Shown: positions 32,722-44,787 of the stretch, one piece after another
Position numbering within the stretch: position 1 is the first letter of the stretch
How the letters are laid out: each line of letters starts with the position of its first letter
NCBI RefSeq assembly: GCF_030272615.1
Contig: NC_081406.1
Span: 484,437,900-484,501,899, forward strand
Length of the DNA stretch: 64,000 nucleotides
Reading direction: 5' to 3'
Source of the DNA: Cryptomeria japonica
Taxonomy: Eukaryota; Streptophyta; Pinopsida; Cupressales; Cupressaceae
Made by a program: the position numbers and the translations under genes
The notes under the pieces: model-generated
Seen by the model: the letters and a program-made list of their open reading frames with translations, nothing else
Databases searched by the model: none
Told to the model about the DNA's origin: nothing

Positions 32722-33382
32722 ATGACATCTAACAATTCACGTTCATCTAGTTCATCTATAGCTATCTTTTGGAGAGAAATTCCTAGGGTTAATGGATCAA
32801 ATTACAGAGTATGGAAGATTCAGATGGAGAATCATTTGAGATGTCTTTGTAAGGAAATTTGGGAGATCAATGAGAATGGTGTAACCCCTTTTAATCTGGC
32901 ATCTAGCAATCCTCCTCTAGAAAACATGGATAAGGAGCTTGAGAATGATTGTACAGCCAGAGAAGCCCTCTTGTGTGCACTTTCTGATCAACAAATAATG
33001 AGATTGACTGACAAATCTATAACAAAAGCTATATGGGACAAGTTGGAGACTCTAACTGAAGGTGACCCTACTGTTAAGATTGCTAAACTTGATGGTTACT
33101 GAGTGAGATATGAAAATTTGAAGATGGAAGAAGATGAAAGGATTACTGCATTTATGGAAAGAGTAAATGAAATTGTCATGGGAATTCAATGTTGTGGTGG
33201 ATCTCTGAGTGAAGATGAAATAGTTTCTAAAGTTCTGAGAGATTTACTACTGGCTTATAAGATGAAGGCTACTACAATTAATGAATTGAGAACAATGGCT
33301 AATACTTTTATCAATAGGGATACCTTGGTTGGGAAATTATCTACTTTTGAGCTTGAATAATTTGGAGCTAATACTTCTGTCA
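32722..33382 (+). pseudogene. gag: Copia D Gag, truncated
   Basis: ATG 32,722 starts a frame open to a TGA at 33,100-33,102 and again to a TAA at 33,358-33,360. Motifs are those of the A Gag: NYRVWKIQMENHLRC, ALCALSDQQIM-like, IWDKLETLTEGDPT, MEEDERITAFMERVNEIVMG and KMKATTINELR. Similarity ends at about 33,382. The knuckle and all of pol are gone. Confidence 0.85.
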
Positions 33383-34301
33383 AGGTTCAATATCTAGGGT
33401 TTAGGGTTTATCAATTTATCCTAAGATTTGTGAAGAAAAAACCCTAGCAATGTTATATCTCGTTGTTAATTTTTCCCACTTAAGGCTGAGGGTTGTATTC
33501 CATTGGTGGGGCCATTCCATTCCCTAAGTGCTAAGTTGTGTTAGACCGATTTTAGAAATAACTTGCCTAAGTTACGTGAAAATTTTCCTATACTCAGTCT
33601 CATTTTAATATCTATGCCCACACTCATAATTTTACCAAGTCCAAAATCCTTAAGTATTTTGGCTCGTTGATAAAAGCATAATAGATCTAATGGTCAGTGC
33701 ATCCCCGTGGTTGAAAGTGCAATGAAGATAAAGACTGCGACATCACGAGGTGATGCCACTTGTGTTCAACAGAGAAGGGAAATCTGGCAATGTAATTGTT
33801 CAAAACCTTTTTTTACCAGTTTTCAGGTGGTAAAGACTGATTTACTCATGGCTCTATCAATTATCACATGTTCAATATGAATGGTGATGTTATGTTCTGA
33901 GATAAAAGGTGCCCGACATTTAATTTTGAAAAGGTTAACGAGCACTGTGTTGAAACGGTAAAGTGCGAACATATCTGATGGCCTTCGTATCCCTGGGATA
34001 GAAGTTGCAAGAAGGTTATGGACCACGAAATCATGAGATGATGCCATGTGTCCCGAGTTGACCCAGAAGACCGATGGTGGGGCCACTGATAGCTTTGGGT
34101 TAAGAGATGATATGGCACTGATTTGTCATGATTTTATGGGTCTGCAAGCACTAGTGGAAGGTAAATCACCACATCGATCAACAATGATTGTTTCATTTTC
34201 CAAGTTGGTAAGATCTACGGCTAAGTTTCGAATTTAAAATTAAAAGGGATCATTAAATGATATTGGTTGTAACCCGTGTGGGAAAGATAGGATGAACAAG
34301 A
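33383..34301. other. Unassigned non-coding stretch
   Basis: I see no gene or known element. Two diverged copies of an 80-base segment lie at about 33,690-33,770 and 33,975-34,060 (CTRATGGYC...GACATCACGAGGTGATGCCA). A phrase like 'CGGTAAAGTGCGAACAT' (near 33,957) recalls the T1 3' UTR at about 11,970. It may be a piece of a Tat-type 3' UTR or LTR. Short ORFs here look accidental. Confidence 0.35.
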
Positions 34302-35754
34302 TGTTGAACACAAAATACCGCTGAGAGGGGGCTAATCAGTGGTTCCTAAGCTTTTTCTTTTTCTGATCTAACTTCAAAATATCAATTATTCACTTAACTA
34401 CTAAACAGTCATGCCAGTAATATAAGAAGGAAGGCCAAAGAGATCATTCACACCAAAATAACTCACAACACCAGATTTATGATGAAAACCCAATATGGGA
34501 AAAACCTCAATGAGAAAAGTTATTGGATACTATTGCTCCAATCCAGCCTCTCAAGTAAAACACTGACTTGCAAAGATTTAGGGCACCAACCCAAGGAGCA
34601 CCAACCCTTGTACTTTTAGGGCACTGAACCAAGGAGCACCAACCCCTGCACCAAGATTCAACCTGGTGATGTATATGTAAATACTATTTGAATACAATTA
34701 AGGCTTCTTGTTACAAATGAATTCTGCAACTCTTTGATCAAATAACTCTCTATCGGTTGATAGTCTTTTCTCCTCCACTGAATCTCACACTATTGGTTGT
34801 GAGATTTTTGTCTCTGATTCTCAGCCTCAGTTACCTTTCTCTCCCTCTCTCACACAGTCTCTCAACATGTTGTGTCACACATGGATGTTGCCTGCTCTTC
34901 CACACCTTGCCAGTTAGGCTCAACCATAAGACTATAGTTTTGTCGGTAGAATCCTCTCACCGGTATGCTTGCTTACACACACTGCAACTTTCTTAGAACT
35001 CTTTCTATGGCTGGTAATTCTTCTCCTTACTCACTCTCTCTTCTTTTCACTTTCTTCACAGCATCTCACCATTCTGTCTTAAGCTCTCATTTCTTTTACA
35101 GTGATTTCTTGTCAAAAAGCAATTCAAACTTCAGAGTAGTTACGGTTTCCTCTTCTTGATACAATCTTCATGAGATCCGATCCAGCCTATCTTGTATCAA
35201 TCACTTGTCCTTTAAGGATGCATCTGTACATGGTTTCCATTATCCAATGCATATTTTCTCGAAATAGCAATCTCGAATAAGATCTCTAGCCTTGAAATCC
35301 ATTGACACATAAAACGCTTCAGTTGTTTCCTTTTCGAGGTCTTGCTGAATTGGATTTGATTTGCATTGATCCATGCACCAACTACTCCCTGATCTTCCTT
35401 TATCATTGTTTCTTCCTCGAGCTGCAATGGTTAGATACAATCCCATGATTTTTGGGTCCTTCATTAATAGTGATTATATGTTTCATTGAGCCTGTCAATG
35501 AGGCTTCACCAACCTAGCATGTTTTCCCCCTCTGCTCCAGATGGCATGACAATGATAAAGACATGGCCCACCAACACACAGTCAGTCTAACAAACACATA
35601 CCAATACATCCCTTTTCAAGTCATGGTTTCTTCTCCTATTAATCGGTAACACACACTAAACCAGTAGCACATATTCACTCTTTATGCTCACCCTTATGTG
35701 AGTATCCATCATGCTGGTTGACATCAATGACAACTTAATGCAAAAATACCAAAA
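34302..35754 (-). mobile_element. Element E1 3' LTR (minus strand)
   Basis: 1,453 bp. On the minus strand it ends ...TGTTCAACA at 34,302 and begins at 35,754 next to a polypurine tract (GGGGGAGAT on the minus strand, 35,755-35,763). It belongs to the same family as 36,255-37,631 and 38,559-39,922. The first bases are mutated (TTTTGG for TGTTGG). It is the left end of the host element that resumes at 60,734. Confidence 0.82.
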
Positions 35755-36254
35755 ATCTCCCCCTGTGGCACTAATGTCAACTTCTCATGATTCACTTAAT
35801 ACCGGTACATTTCTCCCCCTTTGACATAATGAAAAAGGATACTATGCACTCCCCTTTTGATCCATACCAAGCTCCCCCTTAGCCACATAAATCCTTCCTA
35901 GGTAGATGACACAACTCCCAACTTGTGTTAGAGGTATTCGAAAGTGCTTACCGGTAATGGTTTGGTGAAAATGTTTGCTACTTGTTCACTAGTAGGAACA
36001 TAATCCATCCTTACCTCATGTCCTTCAACCTTCTCTCTGAGAAAGTGACACTTGATAGCAATGTGCTTCATTCTCAAATGCATAACTAGATTCTCTGCTA
36101 TGTTGATTGCATTCGAATTGTCACACTGGATGAGAATAGGATCAGTGATGTACACCTATATGTCTTTGATAGTTTGCTTCATCTAAAGCACCCGAGAGAA
36201 GCATGTAGCAGCATCAATGTACTTAGCTTCAACATTAGATAGAGAGATTGATTC
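35755..36254 (-). pseudogene. E1 RNase H C-terminal part and 3' UTR
   Basis: ITDPILIQCDNSNAINIAEN, MKHIAIKCHFLREKVEG and TSEQVANIFTKPLP give the end of copia RNase H. The original stop is probably at 35,898-35,900. Between it and the LTR there are three GGGGGAG-like purine tracts on the minus strand, as in Sireviruses. At 36,254 the sequence is cut by E2. The codons continue without loss at 60,739 (minus strand, SWHSKKQE joined to SISLS). Confidence 0.85.
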
Positions 36255-37631
36255 TATTGAACATAGAGTACCACTGAGAGGGGGGTGAATCAATGGTTCC
36301 TAAGTTTTTCCTTCTCTGAACTAGCTTGAGAATATCAATTATGCACTTAATCACTTAAACAGTCAAACCAATAATACAAGAAAGAAAGCCAAAGTGGCCA
36401 TACACACACAAGTAATTTACAACACTAGATTTATGAGGAAAACCTGATATGGGAAAAACCCCGATGAGAAAAGCTGTTGAAGACTACTGCTTCAATCCAA
36501 CCTCATAGGTAAAATTGAATTATAATGATTTTGGGCACCAACACAAGGAACACTAACCCCTGCACTTTTAGGGCACCAACCCCTATACCAAGCTTCAACT
36601 TGGCAATGTATATTGAAATACTATTTGAATACAATTAGGGCTTCTTGTTGCAAATGAATTTTGCAACTCTTGAATCAATTAACTCTTGTTATCTTTCTCT
36701 CCCTTTCACACATAGCCTCTCAATGAACCGTGTCACACTAGGATGTTTCCTGCTTTGCCACACCTTATCGATTAGGCTCAATTGCCTGACTATGAAACTA
36801 CTAGTAGAATCCTCTCACCGGTTTGCTTGCTTACTTGTATTATAACTTGATCGGAACCCCTTCTCAAGTTTTCTCCTTGCTTACACTAACTTCTCTCCTC
36901 TACACAATCTTCACAATAGCATCATCTTCTTCTGTCCATAGTTCCCCTCTCTTATAAGATGATTTCCCACCAAGAAGTAATTCAAAGTTTTGACGGTTAG
37001 GGTTTCCTCACCATCTATGAGGCAAACCAAATCCAATCAGATCCTACAAGATTTGATCACCTTGATGTCCATCTGTTCATCTTCATCATTTCCGCACCTT
37101 TTAATACATGTTTTTTAGACAAGGGAAACACGATCCATTATATAGATCTACATCTGTCAAACTGCTATTAATGCCTCTATTGTTTCCTTCTCGAGGTATT
37201 CTTTCAATCCGATCTTCTTGCTTCGATCCAGACACCAACTACTCCCATGATCTTCCTCTATCATTCCTTCTTCCTTGAGCCACATCCAGTCTGATGCAAT
37301 CCCTTGATTTGTGGTTCCTTCATTAATGGTGAATATCTGGTTCATCAACCTTGTGGATGAAGCTTCACCAACCACACCCTACTTGCCACCTCAGCTTCAC
37401 ATGGCATCACACTGATCAAGACACGACCTCCCAATACGCAGTCGGTCTGGCAAACACATACCAGTAAAACCCTTTACTAGTAGAGTGTTCTTCTCCTATT
37501 GACTGGTGTAGTATCCTGTACCAGTTGCACGTCTTAACATTCTACCTCTTCATCATTAACCAAGAAACCATCCTCCATGCTCAATCTCCACTGGTTGACA
37601 TCAATGACAACTTAGTGTCGAAATGCCAACA
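36255..37631 (-). mobile_element. E2 left LTR (minus strand)
   Basis: 1,377 bp; left end TATTGAACA (TG changed to TA), right end ATGCCAACA before the purine-rich site 37,632-37,645. It is roughly 90 percent like the plus-strand LTR 38,559-39,922 in the stretch I compared, giving a large inverted repeat. Confidence 0.85.
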
Positions 37632-38558
37632 ATCTCCCCCTTTGGCATTGATGTCAACCTCTCACAGTCTAGTCCATATCAGTAAATCTCTCGCCCTTTG
37701 ACATAATGATAAAGGGTACTTGTGCACTCCCCCTTTGATCCATACTATGCTCCCTTTGTGCCACATAAACCTTCCTAGGCATATGATACAAATCCCAACT
37801 TGTGTTGGGGGTACTCAAATGTGCTTATCGGTAGTGGTTTGGTGAAAATGTCTACTACTTGTTCACCAGTAGGAACATAGTCCATTCTTACTTTTTGTCC
37901 TTCAACCTTCTCTCTAAGGAAGTGGTATTTGATTACAATGTGTTTTATTCTGGAATGCATGACCGAATTCTTTGCTATATTGATTGTACTCGAATTGTCA
38001 CACCAGACGAGAATGGGATCAGTGATGTCCACTTGCATATCTTTGAGAGTCTTCTTCATCCAAAGCACCTAAGAGAAACATGTAGCAACATCAATGTATT
38101 CAACTTCAGTAGTAGATAGGGAGACTGAGTCCTACTTCTTGCTATGCCATGAGACCAACCGATCGCCTAGAAAGAATACACCACTGCTTATTCTCTTTCT
38201 ATCATCAATGCATCCTACCCAGTCGGCATCAGTGTATGCTTCCAAAATAAAATTTCCTTGTTTAGGATAGCACAAACCATAGCTGAGCATTCCTTGTAGA
38301 TACCTAAAAATTCTGCTAACAACATTCATGTGTGACTGCTTGGCCTAGCTTGAAATCTAGCCACCATGCATACTCCTTGAGCAATATCTGGTCTTGAAGC
38401 AGTTAGATATAGTAGACTGCCTATCATGGATTTGTACAAAGTCTGATCCACTACCGATGATTCATCATTCTTACTCAATTTACTGCCAGTCACCATGGGA
38501 GTACTTATTGGTTTGCAATCTTCCAGTTAGAATTTCTTTAGCATTTCCTTTGCATACT
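37632..38558 (-). pseudogene. E2 left arm: RNase H and RT C-terminus (minus strand)
   Basis: RNase H from DRLVSWHSKK (about 38,132) through LWMKKTLKDMQVDITDP, CDNSSTINIAKN and DIFTKPLPIS, ending at the stop at 37,775. The RT end, with TASRPDI and VCMVARFQ, is in 38,330-38,550 with stops. Sequence ends at CATACTTGAT, where the plus-strand LTR begins. It duplicates the RNase H found in plus orientation at 60,100-60,579. Confidence 0.82.
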
Positions 38559-39922
38559 TGATGTCAACCTACGGAGATTGAGCATGGAGGATGGTTTCTT
38601 GGTTAATGATGAAGAGGTAGAATGTTAAGATGTACAACCGATACAGGATGCTACAGTGGTCAATAGGAGAAGAACACTATACTGGCAAAGGGTTTTACAA
38701 TTATGTGTTTGCCGAACTGACTGCGTATTGGGAGGCCATGTCTTGATCGGTGTAATGCCATGTGAATGTAAGGTGGCAAGTAGGGTGTGGTTGGTGAAGC
38801 TTCCTCCATAGGGTTGATGAAATAGATATTTGCCATTAATGAAGGAACCACAAATCAAGGGATTGCATCAGACTGAATGTGGCTCGAGGAAGAAGGAATG
38901 ATAGAGGAATATCAGGGGAGTAGTTGGTGCCTGAATCGAAGCAAGAAGATCAGATTGAAAGAATACCTCAAGAAGGAAAAAACAGAGGCATTAATAGAAG
39001 TTTGATAGATGTAGATCTATATAATGGACCGTGTTTCCCTTGTCTAAAAAATGTGTATTAAAAGGTGGGGAAATGACAAAGATAAATAGATGGACATCAA
39101 GGTGATCAGATCTTGTAGGATCTGATTGGATTTGGTTTGCCTCGTAGATGGTGAGGAAACCCTAACCGTCAAAAATTTGAATTACTTCTTGGTGGGAAAT
39201 CATCTGATAAGAGGTGAACTATGGACATAATAAGATGATGCTATTGTGAAGATTGTGCAGAGGAGAGAAGTTAGTGTAAGCAAGGAGAAAACTTGAGAAG
39301 GGGTTCCGATCAAGTTACAGCATGAGTAAGAAGGAAAACTGGTGAGAGGATTCTACTAGTAGTTTCATTATCAGGCAGTTGAGCCTAATTGGTAAGGTGT
39401 GGCAGAGCAGGCAGCATCCTAGTGTGGCATGGTGCATTGAGAGACTATGTGTGAAAGGGAGAGAAAGATAACAAGAGTTAATTGATTCAAGAGTTGCAGA
39501 ATTCATTTGCAACATGAAGACCTAATTGTATTCAGATAGTATTTCAATATAAATTGCCAAGTTGAAGCTTGGTATAGGGGTTGGTGCTCCTTGGGTTGGT
39601 CCCCTATAAGTGCAGGGGTTAGTGCTCCTTGGGTTGGTGCCCAAAATATTTGTAATTCAGTGTTTTACCTATGAGGCTGGATTGAAGTAGTAGTCTTCAA
39701 TAGCTTTTCTCATTGAGGTTTTTCCCATATTGGTTTTTCCTCATAACTCTGGTGTCGTGAATTACTTGTGTGTGTATGGTCACTTTGGCTTTCTTTCTTG
39801 TATTATCGGTTTGACTGTTTAAGTGATTAAGTGCATAATTGATATTCCCAAGCTAGTTCAGAAAAGGAAAAACTTAGGAACCATTGATTCACCCCCCTCT
39901 CAGTGGTACTTTGTGTTCAACA
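38559..39922 (+). mobile_element. E2 plus-strand LTR (first roughly 28 bases missing)
   Basis: It starts at TTGATGTCAACC, inside the LTR, and ends TGTGTTCAACA at 39,922 with a primer site right after. The missing first bases are those found in minus orientation at about 60,695-60,733. A possible TATA box, TATATAA, is at 39,018-39,024. The phrase GGTTGGTGCTCCTTGGGTTGG occurs twice near 39,575 and 39,620 (with one change in the second). Confidence 0.82.
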
Positions 39923-39924
39923 AT

Positions 39925-39937
39925 TGGTATCAGAGCC
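39925..39937 (+). promoter_or_regulatory. E2 primer-binding site
   Basis: TGGTATCAGAGCC two bases after the LTR, a full Met-type primer site. Confidence 0.9.
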
Positions 39938-39987
39938 ACATTCCCTTTTATCTCTAAACCTTGGGTAGATTCTAGACTTTGATCATA

Positions 39988-41662
39988 ATGGCAAGAAGTG
40001 AGTCTGCTTCCTCAAAAGCCCCCATGTTTAATGGATCTAACCATGCCTTCTAGAGCAGAAGAATGGAGACATATATTTCATCTCTTGGCTTTGATGTATG
40101 GATGTCAGACAAGAATGGGTATGTTGTTCCTAATACTCCTCCCACTAATCCAGATGCAAAGAAGGAGTATGAAAATAATGCAAAGGCTAAACATGCCATC
40201 TTGAGTGGATTGTCTGATAATGAATTTGTCAAAGTCATGCACTGTGTTTTAGAAAAGGAAACATGGGTCAAGTTGTAGAGGTTGTTTGAGGGAGATGCAA
40301 AGGTCAAGGAAGCCAAACTATAAACTCTAAGGAGACAACTTGAAAGCATCAAAATGAAAGATGATGAAAAAATTGCAGATTGCCTTCACAGATTTGATGC
40401 AACTATGAATACTATTAGAGGACTTGGTGAAGAGATTGCAGATGAAATTATTGTCAAAAAGATACTTAGATCTCTCACTCCCAAATATGATACTAAAGTG
40501 TCAGCCATAGAAGAAGCCAAGGATCTGAAGACTTTTACTATGGATGAACTATTTGGTTCCCTGACTGCCTATGAGATGAGAACAACCGGTGAGACTTCCT
40601 CAAGAAAAGAAGCTGCTTTCAACACCTTGAAAAAGGGGGAAAGAAGTTGTTACTCATAAATAATCCAGTGAAGACTTTGATGCTGAAGTAGCAAACTTTG
40701 TTAGGAAGCTCAAAAGAGGATCAAGCCAATACAAAGGAATGCTACCACTTAAGTGCTTCAACTGTGGGAAGGTAGGACACTTCACTGCAAGTTGTCCTTA
40801 CAAAGAAACTGGTGGAGATGAGTCAAGAGAGTTCAAAAGATATACCGACAAAGATAGAGAGAGGAATGACTACCGATAGGGAAGAAAAGACTACTAGAAC
40901 CAAAATAGCTTATATACTATTAAGGATGACACAATAGATGACGAGGATGCATCATAAGATGATTACCATGAGAACCATAGAAAAGTAAATATCTTCATGG
41001 CATTTGATAGACCTACTATTGAAGATGAGGAAGAAGAGGATGTTGAGGTTGAAGTAGATTTGGAGAGTGAACTTATCAGTGCACTTGAAGAATTAAGTAA
41101 AACAAGAAGAGAACTCAAGAGAGTTAAGCTTGTTGCAGTAGATGAACAAGATCTCTTGAAGCAGTCTCTGGAAGAATCTGTTCAAATCATATTTGACTTG
41201 AAGCTGCAGCTAGAAGAAACTAAGAGGATCGGTGAAGCTGCAACCCTTGATTTGACAAAGAAAGAAAAGGAGCATCAAAAGCTGGAAGTAGAAATAATAA
41301 AGCTCAGAAAGGAGCTTGAAGAAATCAAGGAAGAAATAAAAATAAGAAGCAAGTATGAAGGTAGCACTGAAGCTCTAGATAAGATGTTAAGAAAACAAAA
41401 GCAATCCAAAGACACAGGTGGCTTAGGCTTTGAAGTTGGTCAAGGATCAACCCACAAAGGTAAATATGACAAAGAGATAATGTTCACTTCTTCAATTGAA
41501 GGTGAAGAAAAGAAGAAATTCACTGTAGGCAAGGAAATCGACAAAAAGACATATGTTGATGCTGTTGGAAATCGACATCCAAATCGGTATACAAAAATGA
41601 ACCAGAGGTCACATTTCATGCACAAATTTGTAGATCAAAGGAGGAATGCTAGGATTGATTGA
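39988..41662 (+). pseudogene. gag: E2 Gag with long coiled coil
   Basis: ATG 39,988 (MARSESASSKAPMFNGSN) opens a Sirevirus-like Gag. Stops fall at 40,051, 40,278, 40,321 and 40,659, with a frameshift near 40,640. Core motifs are METYISSLGFDVW, LSGLSDNEFVKVMHC, KMKDDEKIADCLHRFD and LRSLTPKYDTKV. A CCHC knuckle (CFNCGKVGHFTASC) is at about 40,758-40,800. From 40,997 a strongly charged heptad-type coiled coil of about 130 residues follows, then a hydrophilic tail to the TGA at 41,660-41,662. Copia Gags are usually shorter; this extension is typical of large Sireviruses. Confidence 0.85.
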
Positions 41663-42388
41663 GAAGGATTCACCAGATTCAACAACATGAATGGAAGACC
41701 CCTAATGAGGCAGTTCCATTCAGGACCAAGACAACACGACCGATATGTATTAAATTTTCATGGTTATTGTTACCGGTGTAATAAATTTGGGCACAAAATA
41801 GCTGACTATAGGTTAAACAATAAGCCTTCTATGAATTTTGAAAGTAGAAATTTATTTAATGCACTCCAAGATATGAATGTTGTTTGCTATCCATGCAATG
41901 GATATGGACATAAGAGTTTTGATTGTAGGAAGAACCAACCAATATCCTACAATAGCATTAAGGATGCTTCCTTTATTGAAAACATAAAATGTTATAACTG
42001 TCAAGAATTTGGACACATAGCCAAATTATACAGAAACAAGAAGATCAAGAAAGTGAAGGAAAATCCTGATCAAAGACTAGTATTTGAACCTGAGCATAAT
42101 ATAAGAGGTGAAAAGAAGAAGGAAATCAAACCAGTCTGGGTTGAGAAAGAAAAGGAAAAGGCAGAATCAAGTCTCATAGTGCAGACTGCTTTACATTCTG
42201 AAAGAAAAAATCTATGGGTGGTAGATAGTGGTTGCTCAAACCATATGACCAGTGACAAAAGAAAATTCATTAATCTTAAAGATTGGAATGGTGGGTCGGT
42301 AAGGTTTGGAGATAATTCCTCCATCAAAATAAAGGGAAAAGGAACACTAAGAATTGATGGAAAACTGAAGGAACGTGATGTATATTAA
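41663..42388 (+). pseudogene. E2 zinc-knuckle array and protease
   Basis: Same frame as the Gag end. Three CX2CX4HX4C modules follow: CYRCNKFGHKIADY (about 41,770), CYPCNGYGHKSFDC (about 41,887) and CYNCQEFGHIAKLY (about 41,992). In the first and third the last Cys is Tyr here but Cys in E1 (63,528-63,893). The protease site is LWVVDSGCSNHM (about 42,212-42,247), DSG intact, followed by VRFGDNSSIKIKGKG. The frame stops at a TAA, 42,386-42,388. Confidence 0.85.
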
Positions 42389-43344
42389 GTGGAAGGCCTC
42401 AAACATAATCTGCTGAGTGTGAGTCAGATGTGCGACAAAGGTTACAAATTCACCTTTGACTCAATCGGTTGTCAGATAAAGAAAGACAGTACTGGTAAAG
42501 TAGTGGTAGAAGGAAAGAGAACCGATGGAAATGTTTATAATCTAAAGGAATGCTATGAGTCCCAATGTATGTTAGGACAAGTAGATGAAATTTGGTTGTG
42601 GCACAGAAGATTAGGCCACATAAATTTTGATAACTTAGTTGTAGTAAGAAAAAAGGGGTATGTGAGGAATATTCCACCCATCATCAAACTAGTAAACCCT
42701 TTTTGTGATTAATGTGTAAAAGGAGAGCAAACAAGAGTAAGTTTCAGGACAAAAGAGCATAACACCTCAAAGGCACTTGAAATTGTGCATACAGATCTAT
42801 GTGGTCCAACTAGAACAAGAGCACGTGCCAGTGAAAGATACTTTATGCTCTTCATTGATGACTACTCAAGGATGACATGAGTCGCCTTTCTGCAAGATAA
42901 ATCATAAGCATTTGAAAGATTCAAGATCTTTCAGAAGATGGTGGAAAAGGAAAGTGGGTACAAATTAAAATGTCTAAGATCAGACAGGAGTGGAGAGTTC
43001 ACATCAAATGAATTTGAAAATTATTGTGAAAAACATGGAATTAGAAGGCAATACTCTACTCCTAGAACACCACAACAAAATGGTGTGGTAGAAAGGAAGA
43101 ACAAGATAGTCAAGGAGATGGCCAAAACTATGTTGAATGAGGCTAGTCTATCAGATACCTATTGGAAATAAGTTGTTCATACTACTACATATACCTTGAA
43201 CCTGGTTCAGTTAAGAACAAACAACAAGATGACACCTTATGAATTATGGTCTGACCGGAAGCCATCAGTCAAATTTTTTAAAGTTTTTGGAAGCAAATGC
43301 TTCATTAATAAAGATATGGATGGTTTGGGAAGCTTTGACTCTAG
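42389..43344 (+). pseudogene. E2 GAG-pre-integrase and integrase (N-terminal part)
   Basis: HNLLSVSQMCDKGYKF, LWHRRLGHINFDNL (zinc domain) and FCDxCVKGEQTRV lead to the core: IVHTDLCGPTRTRA (Asp, about 42,786), LRSDRSGEF (Asp, about 42,976) and NGVVERKNKIV (Glu, about 43,080). All three acidic residues are present. Stops are at 42,710, 42,880, 42,906 and 43,169. At 43,344, in a GSFDSR context, the reading is cut by array F. It resumes at 58,703. Confidence 0.85.
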
Positions 43345-44400
43345 TGTTAGGTCTCGGGGACAACCGAGAGGGGGGGGTGAACCAATTGTCAAATAAATTC
43401 AAACTAAAACAACTTAATCAACTTTAATGCTTAATACCGGTAAACCAGACTTGTATGTCGATAGACAGTTTTATCAGTTAATTACAATACTGGTAAAGAT
43501 TAATGCATGAAATAGAAACACAATAACATACACAACACATAACACCAATATTTGTATGTGGAAACCTTGTAAGGGGAAAAACCATGGTGGGAAACCTTAC
43601 CCACAATCAGATGATACTAATACAGATAGTATGTGCATACAAATGGGGTCTACACATGTAGAAAGGCCAAGCGCCTAGAGCTCACTGCTCAAACACAAAT
43701 AGGAGTCACACTAACTAAAATTGGATGATTAAATCCAATAAGGATGTACTACTCAAAATAGCATCTTACTATGCTGGATTCAGTATCAGTGTAGTTCTGA
43801 TTGTCTTCACAAAAACCTTGCTTTACCTTCAAATGATGTCTATGTGTAAATCTCTTCTTATTCTCACATATACTGAATTATTCCTTCCTTCGTATTTTTT
43901 ACTTGATCTTACAAATAAGATCTTACATTTATGCCATAACCTAAGACCAATTTTAGTAGATCAGCTCTAAAGGATATTATAATAAAATCAATTTAAAAAT
44001 AAAACAATAACCAATGCAATAACTGATTCAACATGTTGGCTTGATGAATTTACAACAATAATAAAACATCTCCATAGCCTGTCGTGCTAATCTAGAATAG
44101 ATAAGCCTGTCGGTGAATGATCTGGACCTATTTGTCGGTAACAGCAAATATGCAAATATGAATATGCCAGTGAACAAATCTCCTAGATAAAGTGTCCAAA
44201 TGATGTCTTCGACATAACCAGGTGTTTTCCATGCCATTCCAAGTGTCGTTAAAATTATATCATGTCGGTGTACCAAATACTGGTGACTATTCATAAGTCA
44301 TTTGCTTGACGGTGAACATTGCCAATTCTTCAAAGTGCTAGAGTTGATAAGTGATAGTAGGTGTTGACATCAACGACAAAACCATACCAAAATACCAACA
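43345..44400 (-). mobile_element. F LTR-A (3' LTR of F1)
   Basis: 1,056 bp; on the minus strand it runs from TGTTGGTATT at 44,400 to AGACCTAACA at 43,345. Next to it a purine tract (rc of ATCTCCCTCTTT, 44,401-44,412) serves F1. Confidence 0.92.
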
Positions 44401-44787
44401 ATCTCCCTCTTTGGCATTGATGGTAATACAAGATGGAAAAACCATCAAAGTGCCAAAATAGAAATGCCAAATACCAAAAACCAACAATCTCCCAAAAAGA
44501 GATCATAACCAGAAATCAAAATACAGAGACAAAGAGTAATTAGTTTCTCTCAAAATATCAATCTCTCCCCAAATGAATAATCTCTCCCCAAAAGATAAAG
44601 TGTTTTTCCATAGATATCTCTCCCCTTTTGACATCAAATGCCGAAGCCAATACAAAACCAGATGTAAATACAAAATACCAACCAGTTCAGTATACCAACT
44701 ACTCCCCCCGAGAAGTAGCTTCCTCATCAAAGCCGAAATAAAAGATTTATTTGTTAATTCTTTCGGTTGATGACAAACATCAAGTAT
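44401..44787 (-). other. F1 3' UTR with repeated purine tracts
   Basis: Non-coding. On the minus strand there are about five GGGGAGA-type tracts and a hairpin-like CTACTC...GAGAAGTAG at about 44,699-44,718. The equivalent in F2 is 50,057-50,451. Confidence 0.55.

Noticed and set aside
33823-34237. Short ORFs on both strands in the unassigned stretch
   Set aside because: Overlapping in several frames with no recognisable content.
41440-42677. Antisense ORFs over E2 gag and protease
   Set aside because: They are shadows of the real plus-strand frame.
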